Below, piece after piece: positions 11,514-21,695 of a stretch of DNA of 64,000 nucleotides. Origin of the DNA: Rhynchopus sp. YZ270_cl-10 (taxonomy: Eukaryota > Euglenozoa > Diplonemea > Diplonemida > Diplonemidae); contig OZ037905.1 of assembly GCA_964035575.1 (NCBI GenBank), positions 1,141,001-1,205,000 on the forward strand, written 5' to 3'. The notes beneath the pieces are model-generated. The model ran no database searches. It was not told the DNA's origin and saw only the letters and a list, made by a program, of their open reading frames with translations. The position numbers and the translations under genes were made by a program. Every line of letters begins with the position of its first letter. Within the stretch, counting starts at the first letter, position 1.

Positions 11514-11550
11514 TCATATACCAACTATTCTACTGAATAGAAGGTACACT
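11514..11550 (+). repeat. Dispersed repeat family F, copy 1
   Basis: CATATACCAACTATTCTACT followed by GAATAGAAGG. An almost identical word set occurs at 24217-24250. The core CTATTC...GAATAG is a short inverted repeat. Confidence 0.5.
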
Positions 11551-11734
11551 AGGGTGCACTAAATGTACCCTATTATGAGAAAGAAGAAAAGTTGGTAAAC
11601 ATACACTGGCCCCGGATGACGTAGTCGTCTCTTTTTGAAAGGCACGCTGACCCTTGAAACGCTTCGAGCGGGGACATGGTTAGCACCTCTCTCATCTGCT
11701 CAGTCAGCGAAGACGTATTTCAACATAATACTAA

Positions 11735-11780
11735 TCAATAAATTGATAGCATAGGGGCAGGGATCAATAAAAATGTTCCC
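11735..11780 (+). repeat. Dispersed repeat family E, copy 1
   Basis: AATAAATTGATAGCATAGGG, then GGGATCAA and AAAAATGTTCCCAT. A close copy lies at 29608-29655; this copy has a few extra bases in the middle. Confidence 0.5.
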
Positions 11781-11911
11781 ATCCAGCAAAGAAGAAGAAA
11801 AAAAAAAACTTGAGAGTATGTGCGCAATGCACACAGATCCACTGAGATATGCACACATTGCTGTCCACAGGTTGTGGTAGTGAAGGTTGTTTTCCCTTTC
11901 TTTTTGTTTTT

Positions 11912-11959
11912 TGAAAACTTGGTTGTATTAGTGTAGACACCCTAGAGTGTGCTCCACTA
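11912..11959 (+). repeat. Mini inverted repeat family B, copy 5
   Basis: GAAAACTTGGTTGTATTAGT leads into GTAGACACCCTAGAG and GTGTGCTCCACTA. It belongs to the same sub-type as the copy at 38979-39027, and lies about 650 bp past the end of the second PH/SAM gene. Confidence 0.6.
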
Positions 11960-12603
11960 TATTTTTTTGTAAAATTCAAGCATGCAAGACTCTTGCTCTC
12001 TACTCGATTCATGAGGAAAAAAAAAACACACCCTAAATGAATAAAATTTAATCAAAAGTAAAACAAAACAAAAATAAAAATGACTGATGAATCCACCTCA
12101 CGGGGCACATCGCCTCTTTTCTTGTTTACGTTCGTTCTTGCTTGAGGGGGTTTTCCAAGAAAGAAAAGATCTTGGAAAAACCTTTTTTGAGAGGAAAGAA
12201 ACGATTCCACGCCAGAGGAGCGCAACAAAACATCCTTCCTTGGACATGGGGACATTCAGTCAGACAAAAAAAAAATTCCAATTTCTTCACTCAATAGCGA
12301 AGACAAGAAGCGCCATTGTGTGAAATACCACCCCCTCTCCCTCCCCACCTTCCCCTTCGATGTCTACACCCTCTAAAAAGCTTTGATTAATTCTTTAAAA
12401 AGGGCTAAAATAGTAGCATCGGGGTAGGTAACATAAGTACCGTTGATTGCACAAATCTTCCTGTTTGAGGGAATGATTTGCCGTACACGGTAATTTATTG
12501 TACACCCCACACCTTTGGGTTGACTCTCACTCATAACCTCTGTAGAAGCGCAACTTCGAAACACACCGGGTAAGGGCCCACCTTGATTTGATCTTCCCAG
12601 TAA

Positions 12604-15600
12604 CTAGCCAAATGCTGCCTGAGTAAAGACATCATTTTTTTCCTCAAATGTGGACTGTGTGGTTGCCGATTCTCCAGGGGAGGATTGCACTTACTGTTAG
12701 CAGTGCTGCACCGCCAGCTGATTTCCCATCAGAGGAAGTCAGTAGTGACCCTACTCCTGCGTTGTGGTGCGTTAGGGGCGCAAAATCATCCAAATTCAGG
12801 TCGCCTTCCACAGGCATGATGCGCTGCTTCACAGCACTCCCCCAGGTGTTGCCCAACAACCGCCGCATCATCTCCTCATCCCCCAAGCCATTAAGAATCG
12901 CCTCCTGCTCCCCCTCCACAACCACCCCATAAACCTCAAGGTCAGACCCCCGCATCGTCTCCTCCTGCAACCTTCTCAGTGTTACCCCTTTACCGGAAAA
13001 CGCTTTGAAATGCTTTGAAAGAGATAAAAACACCAAAAACTTCCCCAACGGCGAGCTTTCCAACGTCGGAACTGATACCGGAGCGGAACGTGGTGAGAAA
13101 AAGGAGGAGTTTTTTGAGGCAAAGGAGGATTGGTGGAAGCTTCTGTTATCCGCAGCATCTGCAGACCGGCCTTCGAGGAGGGCTGCAAACTCATATTTCT
13201 GCCTTAGGGGAATAAACTCTGATGTTTCTGCTGCATGCATTGGGGAGAGATGCACTGTTTCTTCGATGTTTTTGCCGTGGGGGAGACGGTCCAATGGTAG
13301 GTCATTTCCTGTGGCGCAGAGGTGGAGGGTGCGGATGTAGCGGACCAGGTGGCGGACGTCGTTGCAGTGGAACATGATGTCCTTGTGTGTGCCTTCTGCC
13401 TGCAGGAGGGCGAGGTATGTGTCGCCGTCGTCGTCGCTGGCAACGATGAGGCGGTGCAGGTCGCATATGGCGACCCACGTCTCCACAACACCGTCGCGTG
13501 TGGAAAGGTACAGACACTGCTCCCCCAACACCGCAACCCGCCCCTGCGTGACAAGCCCCTCCCGCACGTCCTTCACCGTCCCCACCCAATGCACAATCCC
13601 CGTGCTCAAATACCCCCAGTTCATTTCCTCGGGGATCTTGCAGATCGGGAGTTGCGTTCTCGGGTCGATCGGAGGGATGCCCCAGTTGTGTGAATTTGCC
13701 TTGCCGTGCATGCGGACTGTGTGAAGGGGGTGGGATGAGGGGTGGGGCGGGAGGCTAAAATACAGGCCCTCCTGGTCTCGCTTTAAAAAATACCAAAAAA
13801 AAAATAGCGAAAAGTACCATAAAAAAAATCTGCAGATCGGTGTGTAGGATGTGCCATATCTCATGACAAACCCTTGGGAAGAGAAAATCAAAAGGCATGT
13901 GTATGTTGTGAGTGCTTCGTAGGCTGCGGTATTGGACGCCCATTGAACAACACTTATCTGCAGACTATGTTGAAGATTTGCAAAAATAAATAATATATAA
14001 TAGGGGAATAGTCAGATTTACCCTACCCTATTTTGAAAAAGTTCAGACTTGCCCCAAATAAGTTCAGACTTGCCCTAAAAACACTTTTAGGGCAAGTCTG
14101 AACTTTTTTGGGGCAATTCTGAACTTATTTTTAGGGCAAACACTTTTTTTAGGGCAAGTCTGAACTTTTTTGGGGCAAGTCTGAACTTATTTTTAGGGCA
14201 AGTTGGGAGCTCTTGGGTCACAGAGCCCGGCGGTCGTCGTTTTTGCGTTTCAGAACTTTCTGCTGTGTCGATTCTTGTGATTCTGCTATTCGCGACTCGA
14301 GTCCTGGTAGTGAAATGAGCAACCTATGGTATGCAGCTTTTCGCGCCGCACTGCACTACACCGCGAACCGAGACCCGTACAGAAAACAGAAAACAGAAGA
14401 AAGACGTACCCAAACGCGACTCCTCCTGGTACACGACGTAGTAGTAACAAAAAAAATACCGATTAAGTACAAAGCCTTCGGGCGACATTGTGTACATCCT
14501 ACCTCTGTAGGTGATCGATACAACCAAAGAAAGCATAGTGGTGCACCCTCGGGTGTCTACACTACTGCAACAACGATTTCTATAGCTACAGTTTCCCCAC
14601 CTCTACCTTTAACTTTTTAAACGAGGACTGTAACCTCCAAAACCTGATTCTTTTCTTTCTAACAGTTGCTCTGAAAGGTTGCTACCTTCCGTAGTACAAA
14701 AGGCTTCGGCCAGACCCTAATTCTCTGGGATTACTCGGCGATTGTCGACACAACAAAAAATTCCAGAGGACTTTGTTGGTCGCCTTACTCATTTGGATCA
14801 CAACGGTATGTATATGCTACTCATTACAATGTTAGCCACTTCTATTGCCAGACACCGGGGCAAATAGTAAGTGCAAGAAAACTGCTTTTTGGAAACCAGG
14901 AAAACATGATGGACACTCCACTCCACGTGCGGACATGTTTGGCACTTCTGCATGCGTGCAGTATCCAAATGTGTCCCCGTGGGACCAAAGTGATAAAGAT
15001 GTGTCCACTGTGTACAGGGAAAAAACTTTGCGCTCCCCCGGACAGTGCACAATTCAACACCCCTTGTGGGTGGTCTTGTTGCCTTTTGGAACAACAACGA
15101 TTTTTCCCACGTTGTTGCATTTTGGCCAGGCATGCTCTTGAAAGCATGACAATTTGATTGCGTATGGACAAAGCAAATAACCAAGTATGAATTCTGAGTT
15201 GAAGTGTGAGAGATGTTGTGGGAAGGGGAGTTCGCTCCTTTCAACGATGACCTCGTTGTTCTTCATAGGCTCGTCTTAACCGACCACATAAATAAAATTG
15301 TGCCGGCCTCGAAGGAATTCTAAGCACGCCCTCGTGGTAGCTAAACACTGACTCTCTCTCAATTCAACAAAGAAGGAATACTTGGTAATTTGTGGAGCAC
15401 CCGTGCATGAAAATTGTAAAACTTTGCGCCCCACGTTGCCCCAGAACACGGCTTCCTTGTAACCGGTTCTGGCCCAACGTGGACTGCCTGCTCACCCTTT
15501 CCGGGTGGCTGGTGGTTTCTGGCATCATTTTTGGGCTCCGGCTCAGTTAGGCATTTTAGGGCAATATAACAAGTCATACCATGTGGGGCCCCAAGAGTGC

Positions 15601-17675
15601 CCCAGCCAAAGTGGCCTGACTTGTTGCCCTAAAATAAGTTCAGACTTACCCTAAAATAAGTTCAGACTTACCCGAAAATAAGTTCAGACTTGCCCTAAAA
15701 AAGTGTTTGCCCTAAAATAAGTTCAGACTTGCCCGAAAATAAGTTCAGACTTGCCCTAAAAAAGTTTTTAGGGCAAGTCTGAACTTATTTTCGGGCAAGT
15801 CTGAACTTTTTCATAGGGCAAGTCTGAACTTTTTCAAAATAGGGTAGGGTAAATCTGACTATTCCCCTATATAATAAATATATCATACATTCCATGGTTC
15901 TCCGTATAGAAAAGCCTGTTTCTGGAGCCACTTTAAAGTGATAAAAAATCCGCCAAAAAAATGTTGCGACCCCGGAATTTTTTCAGATCGATCCGGAAAT
16001 TCACTGCCGCCCATTTTCGGGGGTCAACAATTCACGACTTAGGTCGTAAATGCAACTGTCCGTGGACACATGGATTTTATAAAATTTTTCCCCCGATTTT
16101 TTCCCCGATTTTTATTTATTTGGAAAGATCGGTTACGAAAACGTTCAATTCCGGGGTCGCACGATTTTTTTTATGCCTCTGTGGCTGGTTAGGTGATTTT
16201 TGGCTGTGGGACCCCCTTTGGGAACATTTCTATGCAGGTTTCTTAAGGACTTCCTTAAGAAAACCTCCTCTTTGGGTCGCCACACAGTGGCGTTTGTAAA
16301 TTGATTTTTTTTTGGAGAAAGTTTTCGGTTTTTGTTTCCTTGGATTTATTTTGTACAAATCCTTCAATTTGGACATTTTTATTATCCCGGAAACACACTC
16401 CACGGTATGCAACTTTTTGTGGAGCCAACCCTTTTTTTCACGTTTCTATGCAGGTTTCTTAAGGAATTCCTTAAGAAAACCTCCTATTTGGGTAGCAACA
16501 CAGTAGCGTCTCTAAATTGGATTTTCTTTGAAGAAAGTTTTCGATTTTTTTTTCTTTGGAATTATTTTTTACAAATCTTTCAATTCCGACCATTTTTTTA
16601 TCCCGGAAACACACTCCACGGTATGCAACTTTTAGTGGAGCCGACCCCCTTTTCTGCACTGAAATCCCTATGCATTACTGTATACACACCCATGGAGCCA
16701 CTTTAAATTGATTTCTACTCCACGAAAGTGGTCGATTTTTTTTATGGTGAAAAGCGGGGAGCTCGGAAATTCACTGCCGCTGGTTTTCAGGGGGGAAAAA
16801 TTACATGCCACACACCCACCTCACCGAGAGCCAAAACAGAAATACGCTCACCTTGATATTTTTTTTTGGAAAAAATATTTTTTTTCTGGATTTTTATTTC
16901 TTTGGATCCGGCCGTTTCGAAACGTTCAATTGCGGGGTCGGACGATCAAAAATATGCATCTCACATTTCTGAGTGCAAAATATGAAAAAGTATACGGAGA
17001 ACCATGGAATGTATGATATATAAATATATAATAAATAATATATTATGTCTAACCCTAAGACTCTTCAAAAAAACGATAATAAGGCAACCATACGTTGTGT
17101 TGTGAGTGCTTCAGACCATTTTGCAAGCTCATCCTCTGAGCTCGGACGGAGCTTCCAGACCTGGTTTGTGATGCTGTGAAGGTGTATGTTGGGTAAGACA
17201 AAAATTTTTATTTGATTAGAGACTACTATCACATCATTAGATAGCAGGCCATAATTTTTCTTCGCAAAATCCACGTCAGACGAAAACAAAACATTAGGGG
17301 GGAGAAGAAAAAAATGTTGGAAAATAACAATCCCAAGCCTCTCAGGCCAGATAATGTACAACAGAGTTGAAAATGCTTCCGCTGTTTGAAATAATTGAAA
17401 AGGGGGGGGGGGGGGGGATTATTTTTCCCTTCGGGATAGGGATACCTTCTGACAACAATGACCAACTCATCCCCTGTAGGGAATTCCACGCTTTTGATTC
17501 CGATTCTGCATTTCCACTTCAGCTCGCCCTCGGGGTACATCAACCCTGTGTTTCCATACTCCACACTCCAGTCCAATCGGGAGCGGTCAGAGAGCTTCAA
17601 TTCGCCCTCTTCCCAGGCGTTATCTTCTTTGCTCCATTTTTTTAGTATACCGCATATGACGTAGCTCTCGTCCAT
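12604..17675 (-). CDS. PH + PH-like + SAM-like domain protein, paralogue 2, split by a 3.4-kb transposon-filled intron
   Basis: Exons 17446-17675, 17094-17173 and 12695-13716 join in frame. A likely last micro-exon at 12604-12618 gives about 448 residues. Donors are GTATCC, GTATGG and GTAAGT; acceptors are TTCACAG, TTCACACAG and TTTACTCAG. Without the last splice the frame reads on to a stop at 12644 (460 residues). The first two exons code for a PH domain (GILKKWSK at the start, GDELVIVVR, then SSEDELAKWSEAL). The long exon codes for the second PH-like domain (from GYLSTGIVHWVG) and the SAM-like region (SPLGKFLVFLSLSKHFKAF). The acidic repeats of paralogue 1 shrink to one LNLDDFAP. The intron between PH exon 2 and the long exon sits at the same phase 1 position as in paralogue 1, but is 3377 bp against 171 bp because it holds two inverted-repeat elements. 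Confidence 0.8.
14003..15867. mobile_element. Non-autonomous inverted-repeat DNA transposon, 1.87 kb (element 1)
   Basis: Both ends carry an inverted repeat of about 52 bp, essentially identical, starting GGGGAATAGTCAGATTTACC. The flanking 9-bp direct repeat TATATAATA fits a target-site duplication of the length typical of Mutator-like elements. Inside the ends lie blocks of a roughly 20-bp module (AAGTTCAGACTTGCCCT in both orientations) at 14040-14203 and 15620-15830, so the termini can fold on themselves. The middle (14.2-15.6 kb) has no recognisable transposase; its open frames are unlike any family I know. A family B mini repeat sits inside at 14536-14564. Confidence 0.8.
14536..14564 (-). 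repeat. Mini inverted repeat family B, reversed copy inside element 1
   Basis: TAGTGGTGCACCCTCGGG followed by TGTCTACACTA. This is the only clearly reversed copy in the window, and it lies inside a larger mobile element. Confidence 0.6.
15877..17024. mobile_element. Second inverted-repeat element, about 1.15 kb (element 2)
   Basis: The ends share an inverted repeat of about 30 bp containing ATCATACATTCCATGGTTCT and CCGTATA. TATATAATA flanks it on both sides. Inside are a 216-bp tandem duplication (about 16227-16650) containing a perfect palindrome TTCTTAAGGAATTCC...TTAAGAA, and direct repeats of ATTTTTATTT...CGTTCAATTNCGGGGTCG near 16100 and 16890. No transposase frame is seen, so it is non-autonomous. 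Because the ends are AT-rich, the exact border could shift by several bases. Confidence 0.7.
16227..16658. repeat. 216-bp tandem duplication inside element 2
   Basis: Both units run from TTTCTATGCAGGTTTCTTAA through ATCCCGGAAACACACTCCAC. They differ at scattered positions, so the duplication is not recent. Confidence 0.7.
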
Positions 17676-17947
17676 CCCTGGGTTGATTGGAGTGGGGTTA
17701 GTGCTAAGGGGTCAGAAGGGGAAGGGGAAGGGGTGTGGTTTTCTAGGAAACCCCCCTTGCTGCCTAGTATTGGGGTATGCCTAATATTCATGTTTACGCC
17801 TATTATTCGTGCGTATTTTTGCTTCTTCGAATATCAGGTGAGAGGGGGTTTACTGCTGCATAAAAACAGAATATTTGAAAAAGATTTGTCTTCTTTCCAT
17901 TTAAAACCTTTGTGTCGGAAACACAATTTAAACTTTTTTTTCCCCCC

Positions 17948-20830
17948 CTATTGAGAAGAGACCCAATTCTCCATTTTACCCCACGACTCTCCAACTGCCG
18001 CTGTAGCCACCAAAGGAACTGACAGTGGGACCACCTTTTCCATTGCACTTAAGAGCGCGGGCACTGACGTGGCAAGACTGTTCTTTGGCGCACTGAAGAT
18101 GATCTCATCGTGGATCTGGGAGAGAAGCGTGGCGTGGTGTTCAGCGGCGACTACCGCTGTGTGGAGCATTGCGATCTTGATGATGTCCGCAGCACTGCCT
18201 TGGACGACTGTGTTCACTGCCTGTCTCTCGGAGTGGCTTTTATCCGCAAAATTCGTGCTATTTATATTGGGCAACCGCCTCATCCTGTTTGTGTACGTCC
18301 TGACAACTCCTGTTGCACGGCAGCCTCGTAGGACCTCCTCTGTCCACGCACCCACATCAGGAAAGCCACGTCGAAATCCGCTAATAAAGGTCGAAGCTTC
18401 GCCTAACGATACTCCCAAGGTCTGTGCAAGTGCCTTAGCGCCTTGCCCGTAGAGCACGCCAAACACAACCTTTTTGCCAACCTGGCGTTCCTGGTTAGAG
18501 ATTTGCGCATCGCTCTTCCCAAAAATCCTTGCCGCGACGGAACGGTGTATGTCACCACCCGCAGACAGAGCGGAGCAGAGGAAGCGATCGCGGGAGACGT
18601 GAGCGAGAACACGGAGCTCGATCTGAGAGTAATCGAGGGCAACAATAACGTCACCCTGGCGGATGGGGACGAAGGCCCGCCGGATGTTGCCGTACAACAC
18701 CAACGGAGAGTTCGCCTGCGCTGTGGGCTCCATCTGCGAATCGTCGTTGGACGCAAAGATTTCTGGATGATCGCTTCGTGGCTGGTTCTGCAGGTTCGGT
18801 GAAGCGCAGGAGAGCCGCCCCGTCTCTGTCCCTTCAAGGTTGAACACAGGGTGCACTCTGTGCTCGCTGACTGCTCCTGGGGTGTTCGCATATTCCTTCA
18901 ACCCCCGTGCATGAGAGGTGAGGTTCAGAATGTAGGTGGAAACAACCTTTGAGATGGCGCGGTGCTTGAGAACCAACTGCGGGAGACTGTGCAGATGCAC
19001 GATCGCAGTCAGGTTCGCCTTGTCCGTCGAGAACTGGTTGGTTTTTGTTGTCCGCGTCAGCACCCCCGCCGCCACCCGCTCATGCAAACGCAACGTGTCA
19101 AACAGATACACCCGAATCTCCTCGGGAGACTGAATATTAAAATCACCACGCCCCACCAACAGACCGGCCTCCTTTTCTATGCCGTGGAGAACTGTTTGGA
19201 GGCCTTCGACGTTTTCGTTGAGGATGGCAAGGTCGATGGGAAACCCTTCCACATGCATTTCTAACAGCAGCCACGCAACCGGCGACTCAATCCGAAGAAA
19301 GCACTGCGAAAGCTGCAGCTCCGTCAACATTGCGTTCAGCTTCTCATGCAAGGGGTGTGTCAGCTGCAGCCTCAACAACATATCACACAGATCCGCTTCC
19401 TCAAGCACAGTGAACTTCGGTTGCGGCAAGGGCCCCTTACCACGAACCAATATCTTAGCCCCAGTCTGTGCCATATTCCGTTCTTCTCTTCCCCCAAAAA
19501 CGTCATTGAAAGCGAAGCACTCCTCAATCCCCTGCGCGGTTTCTGATTGCGCGGACATCCACGCCATGGTGCGCAAATCATGCACTTCAACCGGGGTGAA
19601 TGCGTCACCTCTCCTGTGCATCTCACAACACACCCCTACCAGAACATTTTGCAAATTAAAGACCACCTTCTGCACCATATCCTCCAGCAGCACCTCACGT
19701 ATTACGCCATAACATTCCGACAGCGGTTCGCAACAGACATACATCTGCGGCGGGAGACCTTCCTCGGTTGCCATATACGAGCTTGCCATGGTTATGTACT
19801 CAGCTCCAGGGAATTTATCGTATACATGCAACAATGTAGAAGATGCGCTCATTCCATCTGACAGCCATGTTCTCCCACTGAGAGAAACCCTGCAATGCAT
19901 AGCAACCCGGCTAAACCCCCTTGACGTCCGTCTCACCACAGCCAGAAGCTCTGCGTACGGTATTACATGAAGATTTGCACACCTCGGAACCTCGTTTTCT
20001 TCATCAGAATCCCGCAGAATCGGTCCTCCCAAAGACACCTTCTCCTTCGCTTTCTCCGCCTTCTTTGCAGCAGGCTTCCTCCGTTTCTTCGTCGGTTCTC
20101 CTTCCCCTTTTTCTGACCCTCTCTTAACACCTCCTTCACGAGGCTGCAATACCAGAGTCGACTGTTTTGTGTGAACAGGCTGGGGTACCGGTTGTGGAGG
20201 AACGGTTGCAGCTTGCTTGAAAGGTACCGGCTTTTTTGAGCGGGGTTTTGCCTTGGGGGTTGCTGAAGGGGGGGGAGGGGAGGAGGAGAGCCCAGCCTGC
20301 CCTCCCTCTCTCACCGGCGATCCTGATCCTGATCCTAATCCTAATCCCCCTGGTGGATTTGGCGAACCCAACCCAGGAGGGGAGGATGTATTCGCAGAAC
20401 CCTTCGTTTTTGCTCCTTTTCCCCCTTTCCCTCCTTTCCAAGATTTCCCCCATTTGCCACCTTTCGCAGAATCGTCCGATTTTCCCCCCCATCCTGGACT
20501 GCGTGAGGTTCTCGCAGAGAGATGATCCAATTCTACTGCGCGGGCTCGCTCTTTATGGAATTGTAGTACGGCAGCTAAGGGGTTGTGCGCGCAGGCAGTT
20601 TCGGGGGAGGGTGAGTGCGCGGCAGGTGGCGGAGAGGCAGAGACTTGGTGTGGTGGGGTTGTCTGGGCAGAGCTGGGGTTGTTGAGGTGCTGTTGTGCCT
20701 CTCCAGGGAGGGCTTGGAAGAGGGCGTCCTCGGGTAACGCAAAGGTAGGACGCAATTGAGGTTCTTCAAATAGCACGTCGTCATCGTCATAACCACGTAC
20801 CTCCGCTTTCTTCGAACGGAATAAAGACAT
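17948..20830 (-). CDS. Family A DNA polymerase, Pol theta/Pol nu type without helicase
   Basis: A 960-residue protein from the ATG at 20830. The C-terminal part is a full polymerase domain: TGRLSCASPNLQNQP, motif A DYSQIELR (Asp about 733), motif B RQVGKKVVFGVLYGQG (from about 782) and motif C QIHDEI (His-Asp about 907-908). All catalytic carboxylates are present. Before it lies a region resembling the exonuclease fold of POLN/POLQ but lacking the metal-binding acids, so proofreading is unlikely. The first 290 residues are low in complexity and rich in Gly, Ser, Pro and Lys. No helicase motifs are seen, which favours a Pol nu-like enzyme in DNA repair or lesion bypass. A strong acceptor (poly-T then CACACAG) lies 21 bp upstream of the ATG. 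The frame is open back to it, so an upstream exon adding a few residues cannot be excluded. Confidence 0.92.
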   Translation of the reverse strand: MSLFRSKKAEVRGYDDDDVLFEEPQLRPTFALPEDALFQALPGEAQQHLNNPSSAQTTPPHQVSASPPPAAHSPSPETACAHNPLAAVLQFHKERARAVELDHLSARTSRSPGWGGKSDDSAKGGKWGKSWKGGKGGKGAKTKGSANTSSPPGLGSPNPPGGLGLGSGSGSPVREGGQAGLSSSPPPPSATPKAKPRSKKPVPFKQAATVPPQPVPQPVHTKQSTLVLQPREGGVKRGSEKGEGEPTKKRRKPAAKKAEKAKEKVSLGGPILRDSDEENEVPRCANLHVIPYAELLAVVRRTSRGFSRVAMHCRVSLSGRTWLSDGMSASSTLLHVYDKFPGAEYITMASSYMATEEGLPPQMYVCCEPLSECYGVIREVLLEDMVQKVVFNLQNVLVGVCCEMHRRGDAFTPVEVHDLRTMAWMSAQSETAQGIEECFAFNDVFGGREERNMAQTGAKILVRGKGPLPQPKFTVLEEADLCDMLLRLQLTHPLHEKLNAMLTELQLSQCFLRIESPVAWLLLEMHVEGFPIDLAILNENVEGLQTVLHGIEKEAGLLVGRGDFNIQSPEEIRVYLFDTLRLHERVAAGVLTRTTKTNQFSTDKANLTAIVHLHSLPQLVLKHRAISKVVSTYILNLTSHARGLKEYANTPGAVSEHRVHPVFNLEGTETGRLSCASPNLQNQPRSDHPEIFASNDDSQMEPTAQANSPLVLYGNIRRAFVPIRQGDVIVALDYSQIELRVLAHVSRDRFLCSALSAGGDIHRSVAARIFGKSDAQISNQERQVGKKVVFGVLYGQGAKALAQTLGVSLGEASTFISGFRRGFPDVGAWTEEVLRGCRATGVVRTYTNRMRRLPNINSTNFADKSHSERQAVNTVVQGSAADIIKIAMLHTAVVAAEHHATLLSQIHDEIIFSAPKNSLATSVPALLSAMEKVVPLSVPLVATAAVGESWGKMENWVSSQ

Positions 20831-21266
20831 TAGGGCAGATTCCACCTCTGTGTGAAAAAAAAAAAAAAAGCTGAATAAAGAGGTGATGAAATGAGAGGCG
20901 TGATAGGGGGGGAAAAAAATCAGTCTTTATGGTGTGATCACCATAATCAGATTCTCCGTGGTTCTCCCGAAGGGTGCTCTGCAAATCTTAATATAGTCCA
21001 AAGCAGTTTTTCGTTGGTTGTCCGTACCCCCTGAATCACACCACTATACAGTATATTATGCAACCTTCAAGCACAACCAAAAAAGGAATAAATGAAAAAT
21101 GAAAAATGAAAAATGAGGAGGGTAGAAAATGATGGGGTTGCATTCTTTGTTTCAAACATCTAATTCTATTGTGTTCGCTTAGGGAAAGCGGGTTTGTTTT
21201 TTTGTTTTTTTTTTTTTTGGGAAGAGGAAGAGGTACAGAAGGGGGAAAAAGAAAGAAAGTTTTGTC

Positions 21267-21298
21267 AGATGAAAGTCTCTCTGTACTTAGTCATCTTT
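21267..21298 (+). repeat. Hairpin repeat family A, copy 5
   Basis: AGATGAAAGTCTCTCTGTAC followed by TTAGTCATCTTT. The ends AGATGA and TCATCT are perfect inverted copies. Confidence 0.55.
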
Positions 21299-21314
21299 AA
21301 AAGGAGAGGAATAT

Positions 21315-21350
21315 TGATGAAAAGCTACGATTAACCGTGCTTGGTCATCT
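21315..21350 (+). repeat. Hairpin repeat family A, copy 6
   Basis: TGATGAAAAGCTACGATTAA followed by CCGTGCTTGGTCATCT. It lies 17 bp after copy 5. Confidence 0.5.
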
Positions 21351-21557
21351 AAAGAAGGGAAATATGGTGACAATGTTGTCATGATAACAAAAGGCTTTTT
21401 TTTTGAAAAAAAATTCTGTATGAGTAGACACCCAAAAGGATGCACTACGCTATACTAAAACACTTCTACTTTCCCTGAGTGGCACCATGCTGTCATTTGC
21501 GATGATAGTGTTATGCGGACGGCTGCCAATCCGATGTTGGGCGGGCGGATTTTTTCT

Positions 21558-21605
21558 GAAAACTTGGTTGTTTTAGTGTAGACACCCGAAGATGAACTCC
21601 ACTAT
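21558..21605 (+). repeat. Mini inverted repeat family B, copy 8
   Basis: GAAAACTTGGTTGTTTTAGT, GTAGACACCCGAAGATGAAC, TCCACTATACTACACG. It is nearly identical to the copy at 34682-34729, including the trailing ACTACACG, which implies recent spread of this sub-type. Confidence 0.7.
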
Positions 21606-21695
21606 ACTACACGCTTCTAGGTAATGCCCGAATTTTTCTTTTCTCAAAAATTCGCAGGTTGTCGTCGGAGTTATTGTATAAGAGAAGTTAACAGA

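Larger units (their letters stand above)
9793..12603. other. Intergenic spacer with dispersed repeats
   Basis: About 2.8 kb with no supported gene. It holds family B copies (10231-10275, 11912-11959), family A copies (10595-10637, 11440-11474), and one member each of two repeat pairs: 11514-11550 (partner 24217-24250) and 11735-11780 (partner 29608-29655). Small frames here are Lys-, Phe- or Thr-rich and lack family resemblance. Confidence 0.6.
13717..17093 (-). other. 3377-bp intron made largely of two mobile elements
   Basis: The donor GTATGG is at 17088-17093 and the acceptor CACACAG ends at 13717. The same intron in the paralogue is 171 bp. About 3 kb of the excess is explained by elements at 14003-15867 and 15877-17024, each with inverted ends. 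The 9-bp word TATATAATA occurs at 13994-14002, 15868-15876 and 17025-17033, that is before, between and after the two elements. Confidence 0.75.
20831..21695. other. Intergenic spacer between polymerase and 699-residue gene
   Basis: No coding region is seen. It contains two family A hairpin repeats in tandem (21267-21298 and 21315-21350) and two family B copies (about 21424-21447, weak, and 21558-21605, strong). The strong B copy ends 90 bp past the stop of the neighbouring minus-strand gene. Confidence 0.6.

Noticed and set aside
14213-15244. Open frames of 98-148 codons inside element 1
   Set aside because: No transposase signature or known domain is visible, and frames on both strands look equally random.
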